Assembly (NCBI RefSeq): GCF_921293095.1
Contig: NC_060253.1
Coordinates: forward strand, 83,179,992 to 83,243,991
Reading direction: 5' to 3'
Length of the DNA stretch: 64,000 bases
From: Ischnura elegans
Taxonomy: Eukaryota; Arthropoda; Insecta; Odonata; Coenagrionidae
Part shown: positions 45,560 through 58,200 of the stretch, piece by piece
How the letters are laid out: every line of letters begins with the position of its first letter
How positions within the stretch are numbered: position 1 is the stretch's first letter
Made by a program: the position numbers and the translations under genes
Notes under the pieces: generated by a model
What the model saw: only the letters and a program-made list of their open reading frames with translations
The model's database searches: none
Told to the model about the DNA's origin: nothing

Positions 45560-46913
45560 GAAAATCGGTTGGAAGTCAAAGGGTATTTGTCCGCTCTAAT
45601 TTTTTAGTTCTCCAACCTAGAAAAATGTGACGAGTGTGTGACTACGATTCCCTCATACTAAAAAAATGTGACTACGATTCCCTCATCGAGGTGGTGGATA
45701 TTGCCAGGGATGGAGTGGCTATCCAAGGGCTCAGGTTGCAACGTGGTCAGTGGACCCAAACGAGAAAGTAAAGAAAGGCCCCACATGAAAATGTACATAT
45801 TTAGGAGAACATATTTAGGATAGCCTATTTTTATGATAAAAATACAAAATAAAATATACAATTTAATTTGCAATTCATTTCAACAGTCTTCCCTTTTCTT
45901 CCGGCATGTTTATTTTGTTTATTTTTATTTACCTTCACCGTCCCGAAAACAGTGCATTTAAGGCCTTTGCAGTGGGGGAATCTAACATTCGATAACATAA
46001 GACGACATTAAAGAAACAAAACAAAAGGAAACAAAAAAATCAACAAAACAATTTGCAATTCTTGGTAAGTCTTTTCAGTTGACGCGTGAGCAAATATGTC
46101 AAGAATCTTCTTTGCCTTAATTAAAAGCCAGCGGTATTTCAATGCACTAACGCATTATAAATTGCAATATCGTAATTAAACCGAAAAGGAAGGCCAATGA
46201 TGCTTGATGATTACAATATTAGAGCGTTAAAGACTTCGAGAGGAAAGATAGACGTACCGTAGGTCCGTAATCACTGCAGGGATCTTTTTCATTTTACGAT
46301 TCTCGTACTTACAGGTTCCAGGGAAAATGGACCGTGGTGATTTTTTTTCACCGAATCATGAATGGCCACTCAGATCTAAAACATTTCTCCCAATGCTCTC
46401 CCTCCGTGTCAATTCCCGTAAAACACGGAACTCGTCTCTTTTCGTTGACATGACTCAGAGATACCTTACCTTGCGGCTACATCTGCCGAGAAATCAATCA
46501 TAATTCCTTCTGTTGATCATCAATTTCATCATATACAGCCGCAATCGGAAGACTTACTTTCTAAATCCACCTTCCTTTACCCTTCCCTCCCTAAATTACG
46601 AAAATATCGTATGAGGCGGTCATGTCAGTGATATAATGCGTGATATCTGAGAGTATTTGAAGAATGTTTTTGTTTCTTTGGTGCACTTTATTGTGTATGC
46701 CTTTTTCTATAAATCCGATGTAAAAGGTCTTCTCGATGGTTTTTGGAACTGATGCAAACAAATAAAGGAAGAACCCAGGGCTTCCGGAGGCTGTCCAGGG
46801 CCGCCGGCCCTATTTGGGATTCCCGCCCGCCTGCCCTGGCCCCAGAACAGGCTATTAACAAGGGCGGGGCATAGTGGGTACGTGCCCCCGGCGGTAGATT
46901 TCAGAGGGTGGCA
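45560..46913. other. Non-coding stretch, nothing recognised
   Basis: A 19-base block (TGTGACTACGATTCCCTCA) is duplicated at about 45636 and 45668. No gene supported. Confidence 0.35.
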
Positions 46914-48032
46914 CAATAGGGTAGTTTCCTTCATCAAAGAAAACGAAAGGCATTGATTGCGATTCGTTACCCACCATTAGTGTATTCATAATACACAAAT
47001 TATTTGGTTTTTGAAATACCGGTTTTGACGAATGGCAAGGGTCAAATTTTATCCTCATTTGAAAAAGGCCAGATTGGCGCCCATGCGATTCCACTCCGCA
47101 TGACGTCACAGGGACCTAGTTTCTACACGAGAGGATAGGAGTTATACATCGTCTGAGGTTACCAATGCATGCATGAGGCACAGAGCTCAGGGAAACATGT
47201 CTTAATAATCACCTATTAAAACTGGCTAAGTTCGGAAAGTTTTCTTCGTTTGATAAGGTATTAATAAACCTTTTTTAAGCCAAGCGCTACCATGCAGCAA
47301 GGTACTCAGCTATCCGCTAGCATCCTGCGACGTATCAGCGCTAAGCCTCGCCTCAAGGTCACCTCACCGGGCGGGAGGGGGAACCAGAAATACGACGTAC
47401 GGAGATATTTCCCGGCATTCATACTTAAGCGTCGCGTTTTCGCGCGCTTGAAAATTTTCACTTTTCATTTAATCGCGAAAAATAGATGTTGTCATTTAAA
47501 AATCTAAAAGCGTGAAATACGTACTCCAGGAGTAATAATCTTTCTATTAAAGCAATAAAAAAATAATAGGAAACCACCCTATTTGAAAAGTTTATAGCAA
47601 AAAACTTTTTTAATTTTTCTAATTAAATTATTTTACAATAAGTATTATTTTATAAAGTATTAAACATTTATATCAATAAAAATTCTTAATAGTAAGCATA
47701 CGGTGTGTAATTTCAACGACCGCTTCTGATAAAATAGCAGGTGCAGGACTTCTCACGGAAACCTCTGCCTTAAGGACAGCATGCAATTCCCCAGCAGATA
47801 GATTTGCATTTGTATTAGGATAGAACCTCTAGTATATGTACTCTTCCACTTATGGATAAGAACACTTTTTAGGCTAAATTTTACTCTTTTACGGACACCA
47901 CCGCCATGACTTTTCTGACCGATCTCTAAAAAAATGGAGGGTTTATTTAAAGTAAAAAGATTACAGTCAGCTGGCTTAAATGCCTGCACTATCATTCTTG
48001 CGGGCTAATATTAAGCGAAAAAATCAGGTTAA

Positions 48033-48108
48033 GTTTAGGTCACCTCCGACTTACGGACACATTTCCGAGGACCGTTTGTGTCCGTAAATGAGTGATTTCA
48101 CTGTATTA
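48033..48108 (-). mobile_element. Pogo/Tigger-like terminal fragment
   Basis: On the minus strand CAGTGAAATCACTCATTTAC begins next to TA and is followed by repeated 'TTACGGACAC' blocks, as in pogo/Tigger ends. Similar GGACACC motifs lie upstream to about 47890. No partner end was located. Confidence 0.45.
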
Positions 48109-48589
48109 TATTTCAGTGATGGGGGTAGGGCGATGGAAAGATCAGAGGATAGGGGGCGGCAAACTCTAACAAAACTCCTAGTCCCGACCCTGCTCCAGGA
48201 TATTCCGATAAGATTGGATGCAGCTTGCAACTTCTGCCCTGAACTCATCCCGATTCCTTCTGGACCTTTTAAAAGCCACACCATGTGTGAAGGGAGAGAA
48301 CGCGATGCCTGGAAACTCGATAGGGGCTGGCGTGAGGAGTGACAGAGTGAGGGTTGCCTCTGGACTAAGGGCGGGATTGGGGCTAAGGGGTGTATTTTTT
48401 TTGGGCATGAGGAGGGGATGAAGGAGGCCAAAATTCGGAGAAGGGGACAAGTGAAAAGGAGAGGAAAGAAATGGTTTAGCAGATCCTGAACTAGGTTTGG
48501 AGTATCCGCCTTTGGATTCTTTAGCAGGGCGTATCCTAGCATTTGGATGCTAAAAGTCTCAATCTCAAAATTTGTGAGGTTGCGCAATC

Positions 48590-49250
48590 TAATTTTTGTT
48601 ACTCGCTGAAAGCTCTCGATTACTTAAGCTCAAAGATTAAATGGTTCATAAAATTATTATCGCACATTTTCGTCCAATCTTAATGAATGAATATCCTTCA
48701 ATATACAGAGTATTAAATTAAATGTCGAAAAGGTTGGATAATCGAGAAAAACCGTTTCCCTCATAAGGAATATATTGAAAACTAGTAAGCTGTAAATGCG
48801 TTAATAGCCTGAATAGTTTGAACAACGTTGCCGCTTACGATATATTTATCAAAACCAATTCATTCTGCGTTCAAACCACTGAAATTTTCAGTTTCTCTAC
48901 ATCGCACCGTTTCAAATTCGATAATGGATCGAATTATAATTGACACAAGACGATTCTTTCTCTTCGTAGTCGTTGTCTCAGCTTAGGAGTCGATGTACAC
49001 CAAAAGTGTAAACGTCTATGAAAAAATAATTTGGCTTAACCGGTATTTTATAAAATGTCGAAAAGGCTATATACCCAAGAAAAACCGTTTTCATGGTGCC
49101 TCCTAAGTGCATCCAAAGAAATGTTTGCGTTGCCAAAGCTCAGTAACTAAGGAGTTACGATCCCATGTTTATGGACAAAATATACACAATATTGTCTCCC
49201 CCACCACCTCCTTACGTATTGCAGATTCCTCATGAAACACCCTGTATAAT
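48590..49250 (+). repeat. Dispersed repeat R, full copy
   Basis: 48780-49020 matches 7317-7503 plus 11089-11170 without interruption, and the flanks match 12290-12600. The distal end reads GAAACACCCTGTATA, a common insect transposon terminus type. Confidence 0.7.
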
Positions 49251-50653
49251 CAAACAGTAACCATCATTTTTTGTGCTTTGACGAATATCCCAATTAGACT
49301 CTCTGTGATATGCGGATTTATAAAATGCAATTTCTATAAAATATAGCAAGTTATGATTATGTTTTGTAGCCGTCAGTCGACGATGAACACTAATAGCATC
49401 GTATTTTGAAATTTTCATGACAATTCAATTGACATCTACTTCGTTTCTCAAAAAAAAACTTCCTTCAACAAAAAAATAGGGTGTACATGTATTAAATTAT
49501 GACTAATATTTAATAAATTAATTAGCAATTAAAGTGATGATTAGATTAAGAAATAGTTACAGAGGTATGTAAAGGCTCTCGCAAAAGTTTGTATCTTTCG
49601 TCAATGTTTAAAGCGACAAAATATTTACTTCCCCTGTGGGATCAGATATTTTAAGAACACGATCCTTTGAGCATCAACTGAAAGGATGCTCATCTCAGTT
49701 CGCTGGTCATCAGGGACTGCTGGGCTATGGTCAAGTCGATATATATATAAAAGGGTCGTCGCACCCTTACTGGTGTTGGCCGGCGGACCTCGAAATAGTT
49801 GCCATAGTTTCAGTCTCATGTGATTCTCATTCACTTTAAGACTAACCAATCCTCTTGCCTCTTCCTTCCCCTGACTCTGCTCTTCAAAAATAGACTCTTA
49901 CTTAGTTGTTGACTTGTATCCGCGAACGAAATCCTCGCCACTATCCACTTCTAAATAGATTAAGTGGAGACGTCATCTTGAGGTAGCTTCGCGCGATATT
50001 ATAATTTTTTGAGCAATCGACGTAGCGTTGCTCGGGCAACCAGAAGTCCATTGTTGTCGTGTTAATGGCCGTTATAGTATTCTTGCCAGTTGACGAATAA
50101 CCCAACGTGCTCGGGGTGGTAAACTTTAATGTCATATCTATATTGCTGTATTGGTTAACGAAGTTCGAACTGACATTTTTGGTGAAGTCTACGGTGTGTT
50201 TTAAAACTCCTATTTATAGTGTGGTATATATTTTAATCCTGCCGCGTCAACGGCAGTAAAAATTCACATAAATTACCGTGAGAAACATTTCCCCTGGACC
50301 GGGAATCGGACCACGTGACGTTGGAATTTCGGTCACTGCGAACACCACTATGTACACTATCCAGGTTAATAAATTCCCGAGTGAATTTTTTCCCGTGGCA
50401 ATTGATGTAAAACCTATTTAAGAGTTGACCTGAATGAAAAACCTGACTTTCTTTTTTTGTATTTTGTTTGAAAGAATTTTGTTGTAAAATCAAAGAATTA
50501 GTTTGTTAAGCAATGCTATATTTAACTACATTATATCTAAGGAAAAATCGCATTAAATCCATCAATTTTTTCCTCGAAAGTAGCGTTATACCAGTTTGAA
50601 TCTTTTCAAAACATATTTAAAATTCCAACCAGCGACTGGTAAGCTACCACGAA

Positions 50654-50951
50654 CAGGGGCGCAGCTAGGAATTAAGGCTAGGGGGGGTTTTAGGGCAACT
50701 AATACTTACTGGTGTGGGGGTATTGCATACCTACCAGGGTAAGCAGGAGTTGCGGGGGCCTTCCTCGAGAAAAAAAATTAAGAATAATGGTTCAAAATGG
50801 CGAGTTTTACGGCTTTCTGAGGGATATTTGATTAATCCAAACACTATTCTATAAGTAATACTGATCCAAATGAGTAAAATGGATTAAACTTTAAAATTTC
50901 TCTGAGCTCTGGGAGGGGGGGGGTTTATCCCCTCCCCTCGTTGCGCCGCTG
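50654..50951. mobile_element. hAT-type MITE, 298 bp, reverse orientation
   Basis: CAGGGGCGCAGCTAGG...TTGCGCCGCTG is the reverse of 36673-36971. Flanking 8-mers ACCACGAA and ACCTCGCA agree at 6 of 8. Confidence 0.8.
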
Positions 50952-52222
50952 ACCTCGCATGTGCACAAGCTGATTGGTGGTCATGGGCATTCTGGATGTG
51001 CTCACCTCCTCAACCATCTCTTATTCCACTAGATATTTGATATTTCTATATAATATGCAATGTAATTTGATAAAAATTATTTATCACCGTATATTAGTAT
51101 TGTATTTGATATTACCGTAAATGAAAATAGTGGGTGAAACAAAGAGATGGAAGAAAAACAATTGGCGTTGTGTACATAGGGGTGGCGAAGGGATGAAATA
51201 ATTGCCGAAAACACATGGAGAAAAAATCCTCGACCGGGGGACTCTAACCGCGGACTTCTCTTTGCATTTTAGTTCGAATATTCTCTTATGGCGAACCTTG
51301 TGTTTGACTAATTGCCACGTATTGTATTTACTTATAGGATAAAATTTTGATAGCTGTTTTTGATCGTTTACTCTCTTAAAAATATAACGGTATCCTCATA
51401 TTCCTTGAAAACACCGAACCAAACACTTTTTATGATTGCTTGGATACTCGGCAGTGTCTAAACATACATTGCTATTTTCTGTCATAGATACTTGCACAAC
51501 AGGACACGTGGAGCGCTGATTGCGACGTTGAACTGAAGCTCACGTCGAACAAATGATTACTCGAAAGATGATCGCGTGCATATAGCGTAAGAGAATATAA
51601 TGGGGAATTTCCTTTTATTTTTTTATTGTCTAAATCGAGAGATTATTACTCCTGGAGTACGCAATTCAAACTTTTAGATTTTTAAATGACGATAACTATT
51701 TTTCGCGATTAAATGAAAAGTGAAAATCTTCAATCGCGCGAAAACGCGACGGTTAAGTATGGTTGCCGGGAAAAGCGCGTGTGACGTCATTCTGGTTCCC
51801 GCTGCCGCAAAGTGAGGTGACCTTGGGGCGAGGACGTGTGCGCCGCTAGGCGCAGGCTGCTAGCAGGTAGCGCTTGGCTTATATGGATTATTAATTAATA
51901 CCTTATCAAACGAAGTAAACTTTCGACCATGGCCAGATTTAATAGGTGATTATTAAGACAGGTTTCCCTGAGGTCTGTGCCTCATGCATGCATTGGTAAT
52001 CTCAGACGATGTAAAACTCCTCTCTAATCGTATAGAAACTAGGTCCCTGTGACGTCACGTGGAGTGGCCGTTTTCAAATGTGGTTAAAATTGACCATTGC
52101 CATTCGCCTAAACTGGGATTTAAAAAAACCAAATAATTTGAATATTATGAATACACTAATGGTGGGTAGCGAATCGCAATCAATGCCTTTCGTTTTCTTT
52201 GATGAAGGAAACTACCCTATTG

Positions 52223-52866
52223 AGAAGGCTTGGGTCATTTTATAATCTGCTGTTCCCAAATTTTGCACTATACGTATTCTCGTGTTTGTAATGAAATATT
52301 CATTTTTTTAAATTGAAGATTTTAATTTTTTCGTAAACTATTTCAGTTCATTTGTTATTATTTGAAAATTATGATTTTTAAACTTAGCCTCTAATTATGA
52401 ATTATCGTTGGAACCTCATTAGTAAGCGCTTTTTTTAAGCGCTATTTTAATTGAGGAACCCTTAGCGTGTCTTTCGTGTTTCTGCCTTGAAGTCTGCCCG
52501 TGAGGATGCATACATGTGCGTCGCCTCATACCGTGCGATAAGTGCACCCTCATACTTCACCCTCATACTCACCCCTCTGGACCCTTCTTTGCTCGGATTT
52601 TCTGGAGGGTAAGGTGTAGGAAGGGAGATAAGACAAAGGTGAGAGGATTCACGATGTGAGTATTAGAGGGTGGTAAGTTGCAAGGGGTTGGTGCACGAGT
52701 CTTTCCGAGGGGAAAGAGTTGTAACACCGGATGGGCACTACGTCCAATGCGCTACCAGGCGGCAATTAGTGAACCTGCCGGTGAACTATGATTACTGCAA
52801 ACCTGAACCCAGAATATTGTAATTGAAATTGTAAATTTGAGAATTGAACTAGATATTACCAAGTTG
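52223..52866. other. Non-coding stretch, nothing recognised
   Basis: A small inverted block (TAAGCGCT...AAGCGCT near 52420-52445) is the only structure seen. Confidence 0.3.
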
Positions 52867-53116
52867 TAACGGCGTAACTTTGAGGGGATAGATCCTCCCC
52901 CAAAACCTTATAGAAAAAAAAATATTAATGGTGTTGTATAGTTTTGGCATGTAATAACTGCATATGCTCAAATATAAATCTTTGCTGCCAAAATGATGTA
53001 AAATACATATTCCAGGCATCTCATTTTTCAAAAATTTTCCCGGATACCCCGATACCTGCAGGGGGAGGGGGGTGCCATCTCATCCCCTCCAAAGTATATT
53101 CCCAGTTACGCCACTG
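52867..53116. mobile_element. hAT-type MITE, 250 bp
   Basis: The right end is AGTTACGCCACTG and the left end is a degraded TAACGGCGTAAC. Flanking 8-mers CCAAGTTG and CTAAGTTG differ at one base. Reverse-orientation relative of 29610-30302. Confidence 0.75.
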
Positions 53117-53805
53117 CTAAGTTGTGTGTAATTAATAATTTATCTACATCACCCTCACTACCATGCAAACCTCATAAAAGGCGTGTGGCCGGGCGTTGTT
53201 AGGACTCCAGCCGCTAACAAATAAAAAGGACATGCTCTTACGATGTTCCTCATAGCATTTATTAAATTCCTTTATAGTTTGGGGGAATTACTAATTCCCA
53301 TACCAATCAGTTCGGTATAATATCTCTTTTAATTGATAGTTCCTGTGAGACCTGGAAATATAATGGGCTTCCAAATTGATATTCTCAATGTAAAATTTAA
53401 CATTGTACAATAAATGCTATAGTTTGAGGCGTTACTTGATGAAAATCCTTCATGACTGTCAGGAGAGAATAAGGCTTGGCTAGTTACACATAATTTATTC
53501 ACGTGCGACCGATTTCAATACAGTGTATAATCTTCGGGCCAGATTGTGCAATAAATTATTCTCGAGTATTACACCGGGTCGGATGGCCCATTTTGGACGA
53601 CAAATAATATTAAAATAAGTATTTTGTGATGTATAATACCAGCTGAAATTAAGTTACGAAGCTAGCATTCTCATTCTGATAAATTGAGAGTAAAAATAGT
53701 AGTGTCATGATGCCAAAACGCGCCGGAACGTCGTTCCGAGACTGGTTAATAAAAGAAATAATGGTAAAATAAAACTTTTTAACAAATAACAAACTAATTG
53801 CCTCA
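53117..53805. other. Non-coding stretch with a weak fold-back
   Basis: 53485-53560 pairs ATAATTTATTCACG with an imperfect complement around a CGACCGATTTC core, a diverged member of the fold-back group. Confidence 0.4.
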
Positions 53806-54209
53806 AAATTTCTAATATATTCATTCACGGAAGTGAGGCATGGACAAAGACCGCAGCGGAGAAAGCAAGGATAGAGGCCTTTCAAATGTGGTGCTACAGA
53901 AGAATGATGAAAATCAAATGGATCGACCGAGTTAGTAACGAGGAAGTCCTAAGAAGGGTAGGAGAGAAGAGAAGCCTCATGAAAACCTTAATAAGAAGAC
54001 GGAACAACCTTATAGGCCACATCTTGAGACATGATGGCCTGATGAAGACAATCGTCGAAGGACAAGTGGAAGGCAAGAATGGAAAAGGAAGACCTCGAAC
54101 AAAATATATGGAACAAGTGAAGAGAGATGTGAAAGAGAAGAAATACGTAGGTGTGAAAAGATTAGCTGATAGGAGAACTGAGTGGAGAGCTGCGTCAAAC
54201 CAATCCTAG
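53806..54209 (+). pseudogene. C-terminal end of a LINE reverse transcriptase ORF
   Basis: The frame includes HGSEAWTKT, FQMWCYRRMMKIKWIDRV, NEEVLRRVGEKRS and IGHILRHDG. This is the conserved segment that follows the reverse transcriptase domain in many arthropod non-LTR elements annotated as endonuclease-reverse transcriptase. The polymerase core itself is absent, so the copy is 5'-truncated, as is usual for LINEs. The frame ends at 54209 and the element finishes in a (TGATGA)n tail around 54220-54236. Homologous 3' fragments lie at 35965-36525. The clade cannot be fixed from this part. The sequence upstream of about 53806 shows no continuation. Confidence 0.75.
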
Positions 54210-54239
54210 GATTGTTGACCAGTGATGATGATGATGAAT

Positions 54240-54638
54240 CGAAACAAAAATTTTTGTAATAAAATGTACATAATTAATTGTATTAAAATACACAGAGAGT
54301 AATATTTAACTTATAAAAATAGGTTAAGGAAAGTCCGTTACGGCACTGCTAATTTTTACATGACGTCACTGAGTAAAAATTGATAAATTCATAAAGAAAA
54401 TAAATCTAAACCCGTCTTTTTGATCTTTCTTACGTTCAACAATTGTCTTTCAACTGCATTTTTGCTATTAGTCACCAAGTTGAATGGTTAAATCTCAGAG
54501 ATAGTCCCTGAAAAAAATGAGAAATCATATTGCTCACCACCCATTACATTCTATTTCATATGTGACATTGCTCCAACAAAAATTTACGTCTTAAACTCCC
54601 CTGAATTAATTATAGAGTCGCTGGAGCACGTATCTTTA
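54240..54638. other. Non-coding spacer
   Basis: No gene or element end seen. Confidence 0.3.
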
Positions 54639-54872
54639 AGGCCGTTTTACACGGTACACGGAATTTCGCAATCTGACGTACGAGCGAAGGCGCAATCAAA
54701 ATTGCGTCGTGTAAAGCGGTGAATTGCTAGAATACATGCGAGAATGCGTGGACGCGAGACGGCAAAATAGCCCATGTTCTAATTTCGTTCATGCATTCGC
54801 GCAATTCCACACCATTTTAGAAATTAATGCAGCTCTAACCTGCGCAATTCCGTGTACCGTGTAAAACGGCCT
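54639..54872. mobile_element. Harbinger-type MITE, 234 bp
   Basis: Second copy of 14892-15125, same length, flanked by TTA (54636-54638 and 54873-54875). Confidence 0.85.
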
Positions 54873-54875
54873 TTA

Positions 54876-55379
54876 CATCTCACTGCTCCCTCCAATCTCT
54901 AAAAAATCCGCCGGTTCACCCTTTTTCCTCCCTTTCCCAAAGGATGCGATATATTTTGCTCGCACCCCTTACACGCTGAGGGTGGATGGGGGTGGTTGTT
55001 TTTTTTTTCTGCTGCCTGGCAACGGAGTGCGTGAGGGGAGGGATGAGTTGTGAGGGTGCCTCTGAAAGATACTCAGAGATCTGAAGATGGTTCTCGACTG
55101 GGACTCCCTCTTGTTTTAAACGAAACCAACTACAGTATAACTTGAATATGACGTCAATTAAGGTACCACACAATTATGGACGCAATGTCAGAGTGACACT
55201 GTATAAGGTTTATTTAAATAATCAATCAATAACACAGTAGTAGTAAAAAGTTTTGATTTTTTTATGAAATACGTACTTTTATGAGATTTTAGACAACATT
55301 TTATCTTAGCCGAGCCGTTAGCCGGAGATAATTCCGTTCGGATTCGGTTCTGCCAGATCAAGGATTCGGACAGAGGGTG
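54876..55379. other. Non-coding spacer
   Basis: No supported gene. A minus-strand frame of 85 codons shows no domain. Confidence 0.3.
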
Positions 55380-55524
55380 GGCAAGTGGAGGTCTAGGGGG
55401 TAACCTCCCCCAAGTAGTGGGGGTCCGAACAAAATTTTAATTTTATCTTATGTAAATTGGATACCCAAGGTTGGGGATATAGCAGCTCCCCCGCCCCCCA
55501 ATCCCCTCTCTGGATCCGCCACTG
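55380..55524. mobile_element. Partial hAT-type MITE
   Basis: The right end GGATCCGCCACTG and TAAATTGGATACCCAAGG match 43555-43743 in part. The left end is degraded. Confidence 0.55.
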
Positions 55525-55529
55525 GCCAC

Positions 55530-56610
55530 CGCCTGGATACGAACCCGGGAACAATGGTTGGGAAGCCAAAATTGCAACCACGTGGATAGTCTAGCTGGGG
55601 TCTCATGACACGCGTTCAAGGTCGTACCCAGGATCAAAACCAGGGGGGGGGAGCAAGCCATGGTCGTTCAAGCGACATTTTAGCATGGAAAAGGTGAATG
55701 AAACCAACAGCGCTGTATTAGTTTTTAAAGTTGTTTGTTTAAAAAAACATTGTAGTCACATGCCGTTAACTAATATTGAAGAAAAATTGTTGAAAGCTTC
55801 GATTCAAACCAGTGTTCCTTAAAGACTTTCGAGATTCGAGAAGAAAGCGATTTTTGCTTCTAGGGGGGGTCGGCTGCCCCTCGACGGGTTCGCCCATGGA
55901 CGAGTGGGTGTATTAATGAGAAATTCGAACGATACTGCTAACGTCCGCCACCGCCAAGATATGAACCCGGTCCCGATGGGTGGGAAGCCAAAATTGCAGC
56001 CACGTGGGTAGTCTAGCTGGGGTCTCATGACACGCGTTCAAGGTCGTACCCAGGATCAAAACCAGGGGGGGGGAGCAAGCCATGGTCGTTCAAGCGACAT
56101 TTTAGCATGGAAAAGGTGAATGAAACCAACAGCGCTGTATTAGTTTTTAAAGTTGTTTGTTTAAAAAAACATTGTAGTCACATGCCGTTAACTAATATTG
56201 AAGAAAAATTGTTGAAAGCTTCGATTCAAACCAGTGTTCCTTAAAGACTTTCGAGATTCGAGAAGAAAGCGATTTTTGCTTCTAGGGGGGGTCGGCTGCC
56301 CCTCGACGGGTTCGCCCATGGACGAGTGGGTGTATTAATGAGAAATTCGAACGATACTGCTAACGTCCGCCACCGCCAAGATATGAACCCGGTCCCGATG
56401 GGTGGGAAGCCAAAATTGCAGCCACGTGGGTAGTGTAGCTGGGGTCTTATGAGACGAGTGTGTGCTGGATGAGGAAGTCGAACGATATTGTTAATGTCCG
56501 GCTACGCCAAGATATGAACCCAGTCCGGATGGGTTGGAAGCCAAAATTGCAGCCACGTGGGTAGTCTAGTTGAGGTCTCATGAGACGAGTGGGTGCTGGA
56601 TGAGGAAGTC
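55530..56610 (-). repeat. Tandem array around a tRNA-like SINE, with an exact 422-bp duplication
   Basis: A block with B-box-like GGGTTCATATC (minus strand) and GGAAGCCAAAATTGCAGCC recurs at 55561, 55983, 56405 and 56536. The first intervals are 422 bp and the unit from about 55588 is repeated without difference. The last interval is 131 bp because it lacks the internal insert. Confidence 0.8.
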
Positions 56611-56639
56611 GAAGGAGTGTGTGTTCCTCAAGTCGCCCT

Positions 56640-58200
56640 TATACATTGGGGGAGCGTCTGTCTATAAGGCCTCTCTCTCTCTCTCTCTTCACTCCACTGT
56701 TTTTTTTTAACGAGAGCAAGATGGAGTTGGCTGCGATCCCCCACTCGACCTCCCCTCCTCCCGCCCTCTCCCCTCAACCCTCACCCCCCACTCCGTCTCT
56801 CTCACACACTCACACAGTTTGGCTGAGGAAGCCAGAGGAGGGACCTATCTTAGTCAGTGCTTTATGGTCCAGGGGAGAGCAGACGTTTGCCGCACCCTCT
56901 AGCCATCTCGGATGATGGCAAAGTGCCGCGCCGGGTGCAGCCATGGGAGGCCGTCCTCCGACGCCGTTCGTCCGATAAGAAATCGAGAAAAATCGGTCGC
57001 GTTCATTGCGGTGTCCTAACTGTCCGCGCGTGTGTGATTCAATTATTTGTTTTGGATACCGTAACAACTCCATTGTTATTCGCTCAGGAAGAGTGACTTT
57101 AGGGTGTGATATCGTTGTGGTGGAATATAGTAATTTATATATTTTTTTAAACGAATTTACCATCTCCGACTTATAGTTAGTGTTCTGATATCTGTGAACG
57201 AAGGAGAATTTTGTTTGTGCCAGAAGAAATGATATGTTTTAATTTTCGCCCCGGAAAAACGTTTTCGACCATGGTGGTGAAGCACACTACTTGACGTTTT
57301 TCAACAAATATACTTCCTCCTCCTTATACTTCCTGCTCCTGTCTTATCTCTCTTAAAAAAATGGTGTTTTTTGCATGAGGCAAGGATGTGACTTATTATT
57401 CACGCTATTAGAAACGTTTTGGATTGTGATACCATGGTGGTGAAACATTCTAATTGGCATTTTTCTCCAATTCTTAACCATATCTCAGTGAGAAAAGGAG
57501 GCAATTAAGTGTTGGAGACAGGGATGTGATGACGCATTTTGTGTGAGCGCTTATTCGGTACCTATTCGTGAATCTGTTACGAGTTTGCACTGTAGAGAAA
57601 ATTCGTGACCTTCGTTTGGTGGAGTGATAACCTAGACTTAGAAAAAGTGAGGCGCCAAGTCGCTCCCAAAGTTTTGAGCACAGTGCCAGTGCAGCGAGCA
57701 GCGTGACGAATCCTTAGTGCGTGAATCCCTGCCAAGTTTAACTCTTCATGATACGTGTTCTTTCGGAGTAATTGTCAGAGAAGGGGTATAAAGCCTGTGC
57801 TCCTGAATCGTGCCAGTAGTTCTCGTTGTGCGTAGGTTTTCCCTCCCCCTTTTCGTGTTGTTTTTCTCTTCTCGTGCGCTTTCGGGGGTTGTAGAGAGGG
57901 GTTGAGCGGAGGGCGCTGGGTTGGGGGGGAGTGGTGTTGTTGGTGGTGGTGGACGCGTCTCCTAGCAACGGCCGTGTGCTCGCCAGGGGGGGCGTGGCCC
58001 TTCGTGTCTCCCACTCAAAAACTGGGGAGCGACCAAACGACCGAGTGGTGCTTCGTCACTTGGTGAAGAAGTGGAGGGTGGGTGGGGGGGGGGTTCTTCT
58101 TCCCTCTTCATCGTCTTCAACTCGAGTGAAGAAGCCTTCAAGGGCGGTGACCCCTTGACCCGCGACCGGGCAAGAACGTCTGGCCACTGCGTGCATAGGC
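56640..58200 (+). promoter_or_regulatory. Candidate promoter / 5' UTR zone
   Basis: The zone is GC- and CpG-richer than its surroundings, with a (CT)n tract at 56671-56688 and TATAAAG at 57787-57793. It lies 2.5-4 kb upstream of the coding exon at 60740. Open frames here are short and on both strands. An untranslated first exon is plausible, but no splice junction was established. Confidence 0.3.

Larger units (their letters stand above)
46914..52222. mobile_element. 5.3-kb element with about 600-bp inverted arms
   Basis: The left arm (46914-47543, start CAATAGGGTAGTTTCC) and the right arm (51638-52222, end GGAAACTACCCTATTG) are inverted copies along their whole length, sharing GATTGCGATTCG, TGACGTCAC, CATGCATGC and GTACTCCAGGAGTAATAATC blocks. 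The 4.1-kb interior has no transposase and carries a hAT MITE, a Tigger-like end and a copy of repeat R. No target duplication is visible (left flank GTGGCA, right flank AGAAGG). Long arms without genes fit a non-autonomous DNA element. Confidence 0.75.

Noticed and set aside
48051..48587. 178-codon minus-strand open frame
   Set aside because: It overlaps the Tigger-like end and inverted-repeat interior, competes with equally long frames on both strands, and shows no domain. Most likely chance.
46914..52222. Maverick/Polinton virus-like transposon
   Set aside because: The long terminal arms are suggestive, but no polymerase, integrase, ATPase or capsid ORF is present and the element is too short.
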